Origin: Flectonema sp. DT1601
Lineage: Eukaryota; Euglenozoa; Diplonemea; Diplonemida; Diplonemidae
Direction of reading: 5' to 3'
Assembly: GCA_964019425.1 (NCBI GenBank)
Contig: OZ025783.1
Span: forward strand, 124,001-188,000
DNA length: 64,000 nucleotides
The notes under the pieces are model-generated. The model worked only from the letters and a program-made list of their open reading frames with translations, did not search any database and had not been told where the DNA came from. Shown here in pieces: positions 29,246 through 40,706 of the stretch (the stretch's first letter is position 1; each line of letters starts with the position of its first letter). A program made the translations under genes and the position numbers.

Positions 29246-31778
29246 TGTCTTTTTCTGTAGATCAAAATTAAGTCAATAAAACAGCAACAAAAGTCAAATT
29301 TAAACTCTTTGCTGTTCCCCTTTTTTGCAATGTTCCTGCAAATGAGAAATAAAAATATAAAACAAATCAACTGGCAACGGCAGCATGTGTGATAGCACAT
29401 CTTTCCTTTCGGTAGAAATCTTTTGTTCTAATCGACAGATAGCAATCAGAGAAAACAGACTTGATAGACAGAAAAGAAATTTAAAAAAAAAAAACAATAA
29501 CAACACGGATGAGTGTTTTGTTGATTGTGTTGTCAAATTGCAACAAAATCCTCAACCATATCAGACGTATCAAAAGTTCATAATATTTACTAGTGAATAC
29601 GATCAAATGATCGAATGGTGAAAGATGAGGGAGAATAAAAGAAAACTAACAAACAAAACAACGAATACTACTATTTTTTTTTTTTTTTTTTTTTTTTCCT
29701 TTTCCCATTCTTTTAAAAGATCGCAAGTCATGCCACACATTACCTTTGATCCTTGAACGGTCAATAAATAATAAATTATGGCAACACTACTGAGCAATGT
29801 GCTCTCACGAAAAGGGAACACAAGGTCTGCTTGTTCACATATAGAAGTCAGTAGAGTTAACTCCAAGTGAGATAGATCAACACATTGTGAAAACAATAAA
29901 ACAATAAAACAATAAAGGGGTAATTTGATAAAGGGAAAAGGAGCCTGCCAATAAAACTCTGCTTAAGACGATACTAGGCAACAACTATCCTGATTGGGGG
30001 AGTACACCTTTTTGGGATAACAACAAACTCATAGAAGTTGACAATTATTTAATACAACCGATTGTCGCAACCCACACGTTTTATGTAACGAAAATGCGTA
30101 AAAAGAGAAAGCAACTCAATGCTCAGACATCTTATGCCAGAACGCTTGGATACTTTTTAGTTAATAGAATAGTGGAAAAGGAGAACCTACAAAAGCATAT
30201 TATGCCTTTGATAGGTCGGGTTCAGATCCGTAGTTCTGATACCGCTATCAGAAATATTATTACAGAATTGTTTAAAACATATCAACAGAGTGGTGGACGA
30301 TTATCACACTCCCAAGAAACAGTAACCAACAAACATATTATGTTTGACTGCTTGGTAAGCTACTTTAGACTGCAGTTATCTGAAAGGCTGAAGTACTGCT
30401 CATGGAAGACCTTGTACGTTGATGAAGCGATGCGTGGTTTTTAATTTTTCACATATTGACTGATGTCACACAACATTAAACTATTCCAAAGGTTAGGCAC
30501 TATATCTCTGCTGTGCTGCAGCAGGAAAAAAGAACCAAACACAGATGACGGGGGACTTGGATAAATAAATTAAGGTTAACACGCAACAAATTAGACATGA
30601 ATCATTATAACTGGATTCTGTCCACACAAAATCGCATGCTTTAAATAAACTACCAGAGAAAGAAATGGTGTCAAGTCAAATTGATCCGGGGACCACGCAC
30701 TACAGGTTGAGCATCCCATGCCCTGCAGGTCGTTACAGCTTGACGGGGGGGAAATTTGATACGATACGAAAAGATTTATCTGGGGAGGGATTTTCATAAG
30801 TGAGAACTACTACAAAGTTTAAAAGCAAACAAGACGAGATAAATTAATAATATTTTAGCTTTTTAACATTCTCACACTGAAAGGAAAAACTAAAGACCCA
30901 GAGGGGTTAACTGTTTGATTTTGTACATGAAATACAAATGTATTGTATCATAAAACAACATAACGATAATTTAACATTATTTTTAGAATACAGCGACTAG
31001 GTGTGATGCTGCCGAAAAGGAAAACTAAAGACCAGAAGAGGGGGGAAACGAAAAAAGGATCATAAGAACTAATGGACGGTAATTGAAAAAGAGATTAGTT
31101 GAAAAACATACACTCAACGATAAATACCACATCATGAAAATAAAAAAATAAAAACCTGCTCGTAGAAAGGCGTTAAAAAACTATTGTTTTCGCCGAGTAA
31201 ATCAAAACAAGAAAAACCTTCACACAATCATCTCGACAAGACATAATATAATTCGTATTCGTACATATAGAAATCAATTAAAAGCCACACAAACATCAGA
31301 AATTTTCAAAAAAAGAGGGAGAGACGGAGTCAAGACATGAAAATTTCACATCTCTCCGTGAATAGTGATCACCTTATTATTTAAAAGGTTCCTTTGTTCT
31401 CGGTTAAAGAAAAGAAATGTGTTAATTCAGGAAGTACCATTCTAATGGCAAGAAAGACGATTCTTAAAAAATCATTCCTACTAAAAATATAGATTCACGT
31501 TGGCGGGGAGGGGGTCGTGATATCTTTTTTTTTAATAGAAAGAGCTAGGCCGAATACACCAAGAAAAAAAAAAGGATTAAGAAAAAATTGGCAAGCACCG
31601 TTTCAGTAATCTGAGTACTTGTGTTACGGATGAATAGGAAATGCAAACAAAACAAAAAAAAAAAATGAAACAAAAATAGCATACACACTTTAATAACCAC
31701 AGGCATTTCACGTACTCATTGCTACCGTAACTTAACCAATAATACATTTCTTTTCTTTAACAGGTTTATAATAATAAT
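29246..31778. other. Gene-poor region of 2.5 kb
   Basis: Apart from the plus-strand ORF at 30094-30444, no gene is supported. 29750-29890 on the minus strand shows a protein-like stretch (LELTLLTSICEQADLVFPF) without ATG and with a GTAATG donor-like end, perhaps a relic or unlinked exon. 30450-31778 is AT-rich with a short repeated motif (GGAAAAACTAAAGACC near 30882 and GGAAAACTAAAGACC near 31018). Otherwise nothing seen. Confidence 0.5.
30094..30444 (+). CDS. Hypothetical plus-strand protein, 116 aa
   Basis: One of only two plausible plus-strand ORFs in the window. It has an ATG start and the composition of a real protein, without homopolymer stretches (RTLGYFLVNRIVEKENLQKH; IGRVQIRSSDTAIRNIITEL; FDCLVSYFRLQLSERLKYCS). 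The same frame is open for a further 53 codons upstream, from a TAA just before 29934 (TLLKTILGNNYPDWGSTPFW), so the ORF may be the last exon of a longer gene whose 5' part I cannot find. No family is recognised. It could also be a decayed gene fragment. Confidence 0.35.
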   Translation: MRKKRKQLNAQTSYARTLGYFLVNRIVEKENLQKHIMPLIGRVQIRSSDTAIRNIITELFKTYQQSGGRLSHSQETVTNKHIMFDCLVSYFRLQLSERLKYCSWKTLYVDEAMRGF

Positions 31779-34700
31779 TTAACGAAGAGAGATAATTTTT
31801 AATGCCGCAGATAGTGTTCCCGATACCCCCGATGACTTTCGCTTGCCATTTGAGTCGTCTCCGAGAATTTCAAATTTGTGTTCAATGGCTGGACCACCTG
31901 GAGAGATTGTTCTCAGCTTTTGTATAAACGCAGTAGTGATATCAACGCGTCCAAGGAATAGTTTAGTCCCCATCGTTCTCTTACCAAATACAGATACTCT
32001 CACACAGTCACCCATTGGAACTACAAAATTATAAACCTCATTCCATGAAGGGTTTAGCGATTTTGCGACTTTCGTTGTTTTCTTTTGAGGATTGCTATGA
32101 GAACTTCCCACTGCTCCAGTCTTCTTGTCAACAGATCGTAGCTTCACTTCGCAGTATGGTGATTTCGATCCTTTGTCAGAGAGGTTATCAGCTCGCAGGA
32201 TTCGAACCTGTTTTTTATTTTTATTACATTAAATGGTTGAATAAAGAAGAAGAAAAAAAGAAAATCAAATTGCAAACCTCTAGACGGATTTCCTTCTCTT
32301 CACCAGTGAAGTGTTGCTGCAATTCTTTTTGTGACTCAAAAAAAGATTTTCTCGGAGGGCGAGTCTCGAATGCTGGTAACGCTGGAGGACTATCGGGTAA
32401 TTTGTTTGAATATGGAATGAATTCTATTTCGTCTTCACTCTCATCATGTTTTCCTTCAGTTATATCAACTTTAATAACTTCTTCATCATCAGTCGTATCG
32501 ATCGGTGTTATGTTTTCACTATTAATGTTCATTACTTGTGAGGGTGGTAATTCCTCAGTTGCGTATGATGAATTACCTAGTTCTCCAATAAAAGGTTCAC
32601 TCAAATACTTCTCTTCTACTAATTTAGGTTCCGAAACTACAACAATTTCAGCATCAGCTACCTTGATTGATTCTAATACAGATGGTGGAGGAGGTACAGG
32701 TGATGTCTCTTCAGGTTTGTCATGCGATATTTGTGATGTGGTATCCGCGGGAATAACTTTCTGAGGAGATGGCTCTGGCGTTGCTAATTTTTGCAAAGAA
32801 ACATCAGGAGAGGAACCCCCAGGAGTACTCCCTAATGATTGAGAAGGTGGAGTAATAACCGTCGCTTTTAATTCCGAAGGAGATATTTCGAGAGGAGTTG
32901 TATCAACTGACGGTAGGTTCTGAACTGCAGACATGTTCTGAATGGAAACATTTGGAGAATCAGCTATCAAACTACTCTGTCTACAAGAACTGTTAGCTGA
33001 AGAAATAGAAGTTTGTCTGATTGATTTTATCGGAGATGAGGGAGCAGAATCATTCATTTCCATTAACGATTCATTATGTGATTGATCGATTTCACCATCC
33101 ATCCCTCCTCTAAAAGATTCAATTGAAACTTCTCCCAGGGAGTGAGAACACCTTTCTAGAATCTTCCCACCACTTAACTTGTTTCCTTTAACTTGATAAA
33201 CTGTCTCTGTTGGTTTCCAATGATTAAATGATACCTCCTTTCCTAACTTATAGTAATGTAAATTATCATCAATCGGACCACTAAAATCAATTTGAAGTAA
33301 TTCCAAAGAGCTGGTGTGCAATGATATGACATACTTACCAGGTGATGGATCTTTTGGTTGCCCAACAATCATAAGTTGCTTACCTTGAAAGTCACGAATG
33401 TTAATGGGAATGAACCTATCACGTTTTGACGTTCCAACCGACTCAACAACTCGAACACGAGTTCCCTTTGAAGTCGGAGTTACGATGAATATATTAATTC
33501 CTTTAAACTCTTGTCCTTCTATACCACGAATGTCTTCTTGATGAAACCCAACCCAAAGTCTTGGATCTCCCTGATGAGGAATGTCATTTGTTACTTTACA
33601 TACAATAGCCTTATTGCAAGCACCTTGATGATCCCACACACCAGGAACGTGAATATTTTCTAAATCAGACAGCGGATAACCAACAGAACAAGAATTAAAC
33701 CATTGAGTTACATCTTTCCAAGTCATATAAAAAACTCCATCTTTCTGTTCTTCTGATAGTCTGTCGTAGAGGTGAGATGCCGTTGAGTCTTTTGGACCGT
33801 ATGCTCCTGACCACAAACCGTGAACAGTGGTTCCCCAAGGGTTTCTCATTTTAACAATTATAACCCCCTTATCAACTTCAAATCCCATTACTGAGTAACT
33901 GTGCTCGCAGATAAGTTCAACTGAACGATATTTGTCCCAAAGGAGTTGGTCAGACTCCTTTGCTGCTTTTGATGACATTAAGTTCTTACCAGGAGTTCCC
34001 AACACTATTAAGGCTCCACGCTTAAAGTCTGATCTGAGATCATCACATTCTGTGTTTGGTTCGATTATTAAATTCTTATTTGGGCAACCAGTTAGATCTG
34101 TGAAAGAATAACTGCAAAGCGCACTTTTTAGAGTTGAAAACGACTTCAAACACTTACTGTAAGCTTTTTCAAGAAGTGAAATCCAAAGCTCATTCGGATT
34201 ATTACGATTTCTTGCAAACGAAGGTTTCCCTCCATGACAAGGAATGTAGTCATCGACCACAACAACTGTCCATAAACCATTCTTACACATCACTAACTTG
34301 TAAAGACCAATTTCTGGATGCTGGTTTTCTCCAAAAATGAAATTAACTAATTCCTTTCTCTGTGCAATAGAAGTAATGACTGCAATAAGAGCACAGTCAG
34401 CTAGAGCTCCTTGATTGATGTCTTCTGGTTCAATACCATCAACGAATAGTTTTGGTTGTTTTCCTAAATCACGAATAATACCCCAGTCAGAAGGTCTTCT
34501 AAAAACGTATTTTTTTGGAAGATCACCTTTCTGCCAAGTCTGTTGAAGTGAATTTTCAATTGGAGGGAATTCAACGTCGATAAACTGAGTGTTTGTATCA
34601 ATACAGTGTTGAGGACTGTTAGAGTTATTTAAAGCTGAGTTAACGTATTTGTGATTTTCTTTATACTGCCTTCGTACGTCTCCTTCCATCCATTCTTTAG

Positions 34701-34977
34701 AGACTGGTCCCACAGCTATTGATTTTGTTAATCCACTCCATCTGCCTCTTGCTAGTTCTAGTCTCTCACCAGGGTGTACTGACAGTATTAGTTTCACTCC
34801 TTCTTGTTTTGTTGTGATCCCACACTTCAATTCACTCGCTTCTTTGAATGTGTATTTACAAATAAATTGTTTTTCTGACGTTCTATTTTCAAATTCCATG
34901 ACTTTCAATTTATCATCATCTTCCTCTTCAAACAAGAAGAGTCCTTCTTTAAGTTCTTTTGGCTCTTTTTGAGTCAT
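31779..34977 (-). CDS. Calpain-type cysteine protease with a C-terminal C2 domain (two exons)
   Basis: Exons 34977-32278 and 32207-31779 join over a 70-nt intron (GTTTGC...AACAG) to 1042 codons. Residues about 160-480 form the CysPc protease core: the Cys is in QGALADCALIAVI (about 196), the His in ELICEHSYSVMGF, and the Asn in KMRNPWG, so the catalytic triad is complete. A calpain beta-sandwich-like region follows (to about 640), then a long Ser/Pro/Glu-rich linker. The C-terminal 150 residues, divided by the intron, form a C2 domain (VRILRADNLSDKGSKSPYCE; KVAKSLNPSWNEVYNFVVPM), which likely targets membranes. EF hands are absent, as in many non-classical calpains. Probably a Ca2+-responsive regulatory protease. 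The start is the only ATG near the family's N-terminal extension. Confidence 0.9.
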
Positions 34978-35228
34978 TTTTTTTTTATTTATTTCTTGCT
35001 ATACTTGCTGTATCGAGGGAGTTGACAATGAGAGATTACAATAATATAATAAAACACACAACAAAAAAAGGAAACCATAAACTTCATTACAAAATAAATA
35101 AGAAAGTAAAGGTAATCGCTGCATGCCGTTAGGTTAGATTGGCTGCAATAATTGATATTCATAATACCAGGGTGCCGAAGGGTGGACTTTTCAATCACAA
35201 GAACAAGAAGATATTTGTTTTCTTTTTT

Positions 35229-36425
35229 CTACTGGAGCTCTCTAGCTGTGACCCTAGCGGCCTTCTCTCTTTCAGAATCTCGTTGTTCAGTTGGAATACG
35301 AAACCTATCGAATAACTTTTCTTCATCAATTGCATCTGAAGAGTGAAAGAACTTGACGTTATCACGAGAACCACGCACTGCAGAAGATACGCGAACACTC
35401 ATGTCAGATGCGAATTTCTGAAGTGCTGGAAATCTCTCATCAGCAGCAGAACTACAAAGAGACCTCAAAAGACTAGACAACACGACAGCATCTTGCAGTG
35501 CAGTATTAGCACCTTGACCTTTGAATGGTGACATTGGGTGTGCAGCATCTCCAATTAGTACCGTCGGATACTTGTGACCAACTACAAAATTAGAACATTC
35601 ACTCGGATCTAAATCAAACATTCCACCAACTCTAAGAAGGCTCGGGTCTGTCTTAATAATATAATTAAATATTGAAGACCAACACTTTGTTTTGTCTGCG
35701 ACTGTCGGGAGTACTTCGCTAATGTTGTTGAATGAAAAAGATTCATCAGCTGGGAATGTTAATTGCCACATTGATTGATTGTTTCCGTAAGGCTTTGAGA
35801 ACAGTCTAGTCGAGCCATCCAATACCTGAATTGATCCTTTCTTAGTTAATTTAATCACAGAGTCATGTATACCACATATTGATTGGACTCCAAGGTACGA
35901 AAGTTTTGATTTCGGAGATATGATATTTCGAACAGTTGATCGAGCTCCGTCACACCCAATAAGAATATGACCACAATACTTCGATCCGTCGTTAAAAGTT
36001 GCTTCGATACCACTGTCAAGGTGTGACAGAGATTTCAGTTGTTTATTCCATAAAAACTGTCCTCCAGAGTCAGTGAATTCTTGTATTAATATTTCTCTTA
36101 ATTTCCTCCTTGGTAAGTAGACGTTTCCTTGGTGATTTCTTGATGGTCGTCTTTCACGGTTTCCAAAAGCTATTAACACTTCACCATTAGATTTTATTAT
36201 CGTCTGTGGTGACTTCATCTCTTTAGAGTGTTTTACGACAGAATTCCAAATTCCAATTTCCTTAAGTGCGTCCCTACCTCCTCGTTGTATTGTAATGCTG
36301 TATCCTTGAGCTCTGGATAAGAGAGATTCATCTCTCTCAAAGACTATCACATCAACACCAGCTTTCTGAAGACAACTTCCTAATGCGCTGCCACAGATGC
36401 CTCCTCCAATGACAAGTACTTTCAT
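35229..36425 (-). CDS. FAD-dependent monooxygenase (PF01494-like)
   Basis: Single-exon ORF of 398 codons. N-terminal Rossmann motif VIGGGICGSALGSCLQKAG binds FAD. A central DG motif (IGCDGARSTVRNII, about residue 160) and a GD motif (VLIGDAAHPMSPFKGQGANT, about 290) complete the p-hydroxybenzoate-hydroxylase-type signature. The family hydroxylates or epoxidises aromatic or isoprenoid substrates using NAD(P)H and O2; similarity is general (salicylate hydroxylase/zeaxanthin epoxidase group), so the substrate cannot be given. No targeting peptide is visible. A 126-bp block in its upstream spacer is repeated inside the OGFr-gene intron. Confidence 0.88.
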   Translation of the reverse strand: MKVLVIGGGICGSALGSCLQKAGVDVIVFERDESLLSRAQGYSITIQRGGRDALKEIGIWNSVVKHSKEMKSPQTIIKSNGEVLIAFGNRERRPSRNHQGNVYLPRRKLREILIQEFTDSGGQFLWNKQLKSLSHLDSGIEATFNDGSKYCGHILIGCDGARSTVRNIISPKSKLSYLGVQSICGIHDSVIKLTKKGSIQVLDGSTRLFSKPYGNNQSMWQLTFPADESFSFNNISEVLPTVADKTKCWSSIFNYIIKTDPSLLRVGGMFDLDPSECSNFVVGHKYPTVLIGDAAHPMSPFKGQGANTALQDAVVLSSLLRSLCSSAADERFPALQKFASDMSVRVSSAVRGSRDNVKFFHSSDAIDEEKLFDRFRIPTEQRDSEREKAARVTARELQ

Positions 36426-36771
36426 TGTAGTACAGAGTAAAGATACTTTGTAAATATAGATTAAGTGAAAGAGCAGAAACGAGAGAAGGAAATATTCACA
36501 AGAGGAGATCTGATCAGTGGTAACTCCATTTTTGTCCGATTGAAGCCCTCAAAATCATCAGGCAACAACGAGTTATATAAACAAATAAAAATTATCATCC
36601 TATCAGAGAGGCTAAGCAAGGTATTCATCGATATTAAATAATCAAAACATACCTCCCAACTGAATTCATTAAACATACAATGTGTTCTGATTAAAGTAAT
36701 TATATTTAATGAAGAGCAGAAGTAATAAAACATCGTTAATATGTTAATATCAACCGAGTTTATAAATATAG
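36426..36771. other. Spacer between the monooxygenase and the RBJ-like GTPase
   Basis: 346 bp containing one of the two 126-bp repeat copies. A minus-strand ORF crosses the repeat (LPDDFEGFNRTKMELPLIRS), but it is not continued by any family-like sequence, so coding status is doubtful. Confidence 0.5.
36486..36611. repeat. 126-bp duplicated block, copy 1
   Basis: Identical, as far as I can read, to 38041-38166 in the same orientation. Sharp ends: flanking bases differ immediately on both sides (GAG versus TCT before it, CTAAGC versus TTAGAT after it). Lies upstream of the monooxygenase start. Confidence 0.9.
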
Positions 36772-37377
36772 CTACAATGCTTGTGAAAACTCAACAGTGT
36801 CTAGAAACAGCTTTTCAAACATGGGAACGATATTTAGACCAGAATTTGCTGAAGTTTTCCAGAAAGTGAATCCGTGTTTTAAAGCCCAGGCTTCAGCTTC
36901 AGTCTCAATAGGGTTATTTTGATTCCGACACATGTCTGTTTTATTGGCGCATACAACAACAGGAATCCCTCGAGGCGCACCGAACTGATCGGCCTCTTGT
37001 CTCCACGCTTCAAGATCAATAAAAGACTTTCTGTTATTGATATCAAACGCCATTAGTATACCCTCTGCGTCGCTGTAGAATTCATTTCTAATTTCAAAGT
37101 ATTCCGGATTGCCAGATAAATCCCAAAAGTTTATCTTTACAGGTTGTTCTTTCACCATTACCAATTTGACACCGTAGTCGATACCAATTGTTGTTATGTA
37201 CTTTGTTACGAATTGCTCTTCACAATATCTTTTTATTATACAACTCTTACCAACTCCCTCACATCCAAGAGAGATTATTTTTACTCTCCTGCAGTGAGGT
37301 CTAGGAAGAGATTTAATCATCTGAAGCTCTTCTTCAGTCACATCTCCAAGTATACTACTCTTTCGATTTCCTTCCAT
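36772..37377 (-). CDS. RBJ/DNAJC27-like Rab-family GTPase without a J domain
   Basis: 201 residues from the ATG at 37375-37377 (MEGNRKSSILG). G1 GCEGVGKSCIIKRYCEEQF, switch I KYITTIGIDYG, G3 WDLSGNPEYF, G4 CANKTD and G5 TSANSG are all present. The context (RVKIISLGCEGVGKSC; EIRNEFYSDAEGILMAFDI) matches DNAJC27/RBJ from memory. As in that family, the catalytic Gln of DxxGQ is replaced (here by Asn), which implies low GTPase activity. No C-terminal prenylation Cys and no DnaJ domain follow before the TAG. RBJ-type GTPases occur mainly in ciliated lineages, which fits the axonemal dynein in the same window. Confidence 0.88.
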   Translation of the reverse strand: MEGNRKSSILGDVTEEELQMIKSLPRPHCRRVKIISLGCEGVGKSCIIKRYCEEQFVTKYITTIGIDYGVKLVMVKEQPVKINFWDLSGNPEYFEIRNEFYSDAEGILMAFDINNRKSFIDLEAWRQEADQFGAPRGIPVVVCANKTDMCRNQNNPIETEAEAWALKHGFTFWKTSANSGLNIVPMFEKLFLDTVEFSQAL

Positions 37378-37689
37378 TTCAAAAGGTAAAGACAAGTTAG
37401 GTTCTTTTCAGTACTAACATGTTATTAATTCCTAATAAGTGAAATTATAGATGCTGACTTGGTTTGATATTGCAATAGGTATTTGTTTGTTAATACGATA
37501 AATCGCTCGAACGGTAAACTTTAAACTGTTCGGATGGGTTAGGGTGAGCAACTATTTTTTGTATAGAAATTAAAAATGCGAATAGGTTAGAACAAGAAGT
37601 CGCAATTAAAAAGGGAAGGAACATGAACATGATTAACAATCAGAGAAAAGCTCAGATTAGAGCTGAAATTCTTCGACTGTTAATCCTTT

Positions 37690-39721
37690 TTAACAGAGAG
37701 CCATTAGGTCTGAGATTTCTTCTTCCTCGTCTGCAGTTCTTTTTATTAAATGTTTGCTCGGCTTAGTTGCTGAAATGTTTAGAACCACTCTCGACTTCGG
37801 TCTGGTCTGCAAGACTCCTACAGTTCTTTTCCTTGGTCTGTCTTCATCATACTCTTCACACATTTCTGAAGGGTTTGAACGTCCAAGAACTGACATCTTT
37901 TTTATGTGCTCATCTAAAGCTGTCTCGTCAGCTGCATTCCGTAAAGTAAATCTCCAATAGTTAGTTAAAGAGGTGTAGGCGTCTGTTTTGTTTGTTTTCG
38001 TTTTTTGTTTTTACCGCGCCAGTTGAATTAAAAAGAATCTAAGGAAATATTCACAAGAGGAGATCTGATCAGTGGTAACTCCATTTTTGTCCGATTGAAG
38101 CCCTCAAAATCATCAGGCAACAACGAGTTATATAAACAAATAAAAATTATCATCCTATCAGAGAGGTTAGATTAATTATTCGAACTACGATTATACTCCA
38201 GAACTCGAATAAAAGAAAAAAGATAAGTGGCGGATCGACAGTTCTTACAATCAGAACGGATAGCTGGTAGCACAGATCAGATTAGCAATGGAAATCAATT
38301 CGAAGTCATTGAGAACTGCTATGTCTAGTGTTTTTAGATCTCAGGCTGAAAATACCTCTGGGAAGTTTTTCTCACAATTGGATCTCAAAGAAGAGGTATC
38401 TTTATCTACCAAAAGTAAAAGAAAACTAGATGAGACTGACATTGAATTGGAATGAGCGCGAGTCCTCTACAATCTTATCTTGCATCTGCTTTTACTGCTA
38501 GTTGCAACTTAAACTTAGTTGCTTTTTGTTTTTCTCGCATTTTCACCTCTAACTACCTCTCATTTTCTTAATCTTTTTCATTTTGTTCTTTTTTATTCTT
38601 TTTTATTTTTGTTGTTTTCTGCCTTTTGACTCTCTTTTGTTTTTATTTTCACAATTTTACATTTATTCCAGACTCTCTGCAAGCTCTTTTCGAGAAATCC
38701 TTACTGTTTCTTTTCTTTTGTTTTTTGAGATTAGGACGAAAACCTTCTCTCATTCAAATTTTTGAACCGAAACTGATAAACTTGCAAGTAAAAAGGTTTT
38801 GTCAGTTTATTCAAACCTCTTTCCAAGTTAGGTTATTCACTGAGCAAGCAGAAGATGGCTTGTTAATCAGTCATGACTTGCCAGACAATTCACTCTCTTT
38901 TTCTTTTTCATTTCAAGTAAGGATCCCATGTTATCTACAGGATTTGTTGTTTTTATTTTCCTTTCTCGCCAAGTGTCAACTTCCTTGATATGTACGGGTT
39001 TATACGAGAATTTATTTCACTAAGAGAAAAGCTCTTTAAATGTTTGTACTCAAAGATTTATCGAATCCTTCGAAGTCTCAACTCTATTCGAACGCAGACA
39101 GAATCCTGTCGCACAGGGAAATAAGTCATAATTCTTCTCCGACTAGTGTATAAAAATATAAAACATACGAAGTAACTTCTTGTGTACAAACATCTCAGTT
39201 GCTAAATGTTTCAGCCAGGGTAGTTTAAAGTGTTCAAGACCAACCTCACCGAGACATTTAAGGATTCTTGTAATACGAAGAAAGTTGTGACCTCTCATAT
39301 TTAAGTTTGAGTATCTGTTTCTATAATCAGAATTTCTGGATACCGCACCAGTTGTTCTGTCAAGTTGCATTCCATAGAAGTCAAGCATCAGTTCGTAACT
39401 TTTGATTATTCGATTTTGTGCAATTGGATTCTCAGATATACTTTTCGCTTCGTGCAGTTGAAGAGGATCAGCTAAGTGATTGAGACCACACTCACGAATT
39501 GGAAACAACCACTGAACATATCCATGAGCAGCTTCTAACTTACTATAATGTCCCCACCAATCTCTATGAATGTCATCTATAAACATGTCGTCTGGTTGAC
39601 ATTTCCTAATTCCCGTGTAAAATTCTAAATTCTTATTCATACTAGGATTATCTCTTGTTCGAGGATACCCTTTACGGTACGTGCTCATGTCACGAGCAGC
39701 CATTTTAGATCGCCAAGACAT
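37690..39721 (-). CDS. OGFr-domain (opioid growth factor receptor conserved region) protein, split by a 1.2-kb intron
   Basis: Exon 1 (39721-39169) encodes a clear OGFr domain: FYTGIRKCQPDDMFIDDIHR, then WWGHYSKLEAAHGYVQWLFP, SYELMLDFYGMQLDRTTGAV and LRITRILKCLGEVGLEHFKL. It ends HKKLL plus one base, followed by a GTATGT donor. Exon 2 (37982-37690) starts after AAAACAG in the matching phase and reads HAYTSLTNYWRFTLRN onward, which aligns without gaps to the next part of vertebrate OGFR (SALDYFMFAVR, from memory). Joined length is 281 residues. The tail is basic, then ends in EEEEISDLMALC. Exon 1 spliced locally (CGACAG at 39106) would instead give a 19-residue unrelated tail. The 1186-nt intron is over ten times the usual size here and carries a duplicated block and a plus-strand ORF. 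The cellular role in protists is unknown. Confidence 0.82.
38041..38166. repeat. 126-bp duplicated block, copy 2 (inside the OGFr intron)
   Basis: Direct copy of 36486-36611, 1555 bp away, with no difference seen. It sits about 60 nt upstream of the exon 2 acceptor. Confidence 0.9.
38288..38455 (+). CDS. Hypothetical 55-aa plus-strand ORF nested in the OGFr intron
   Basis: ATG to TGA, 55 codons: MEINSKSLRTAMSSVFRSQA, ENTSGKFFSQLDLKEEVSLS, TKSKRKLDETDIELE. The composition is balanced and has a charged, partly helical C-terminus, with none of the homopolymer bias of surrounding DNA. It is antisense to the host gene and lies wholly within its intron. No family is recognised. It may be a small gene carried in with the inserted DNA or a chance ORF. 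Confidence 0.35.
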   Translation: MEINSKSLRTAMSSVFRSQAENTSGKFFSQLDLKEEVSLSTKSKRKLDETDIELE

Positions 39722-40706
39722 GTTTACCTTAAAAACTGTGAAGGAGAGAATGATTATTGTGGTATTACAAATACTAATATTTCTTTTGTTCTTTTCCTTT
39801 GTTGCTTAATGAGTGCGAGTCGACTATCGTCGGGGGGGAAGTACTCAGCATAATAACTTTAGTTGGTATTTGAACCAACGAGGAAAAGAAAATCAGATTG
39901 AACAACAAAAGGAAAAAAAAAAAACAGTAATCACATCAACTTAGACGTCACTTGCATCGTTCAACAGATATAAAAGAGGCAATACGTGCACTCCCTTATG
40001 AGACCACCGACGACGTAAAGACGACATGATGGAACTTCTAAAGATAAATAGCTGCAAGTGTATATCAGTCTAATGTTTTTACAGCTGGAAAAAAAAAAAA
40101 AAAAAAAAATTGATTAAAATCTCTTGAAGCTTAATTGCCTCCCCCCCGTCACGAGTTTGAACTGGGGGAGAGACCAGAATATGTAAAAAAAAAACAACAG
40201 CAAATGAAATATAATCGGAGAAAGCGCGTTCGCTAATTGGAAACGGGAAGACATTCATTTCCTAACAGTTGATGTTATCTAACGCATTGCCAGATTTAAA
40301 AAAATGCACCGAACTGAAGGACATCGAGAATGTAGTTTTCCGCAGCGCCACGGCATGAGGGAGAAATGAAAAAGAAGAAGAAAAAAACAGCACCAGAACA
40401 AACAAATTAATAATTTCAATTTAAAAAATAACCATTCAGATAAGTCTTTATATTTTGTTGGTCCGCGATTAGTATACTGGCGGCACCACAACATTTGACC
40501 ATAATAAATAAATGACTCTTAATCTGAATAGTTTCTTCTCGGACTTACTCGGTGCAAAAAAAAAAGAAAAAAAAAGTACAGCTACATCTCAAACATGATA
40601 TTTTTTTCTTATTTCTTTGTCTGATTCATTAACGACTCTAGACAAATTATTTGAAAAATTTTAACGTTTTTTTTTTTTTTTTCTTCTCGTAATTCTTTTT
40701 GGCATC
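39722..40706. other. Intergenic spacer
   Basis: 985 bp with an A run at about 40088-40109 and T run at 40667-40682. Upstream of the OGFr ATG is a CTCTCCTTCACAG acceptor-like site (14 nt away). The ORF at 40279-40494 is not convincing. Nothing else seen. Confidence 0.5.

Noticed and set aside
32193-32210. Perfect T-arm-like CAGGTTCGAATCCTG
   Set aside because: It spans the intron acceptor and the first codons of the calpain C2 domain; no other tRNA parts are present.
39143-39168. A 26-nt intron (GTATGT...CACTAG) at the end of OGFr exon 1
   Set aside because: Far shorter than every other intron here and it leads to a stop after five codons; the in-phase join to 37982 restores the family alignment.
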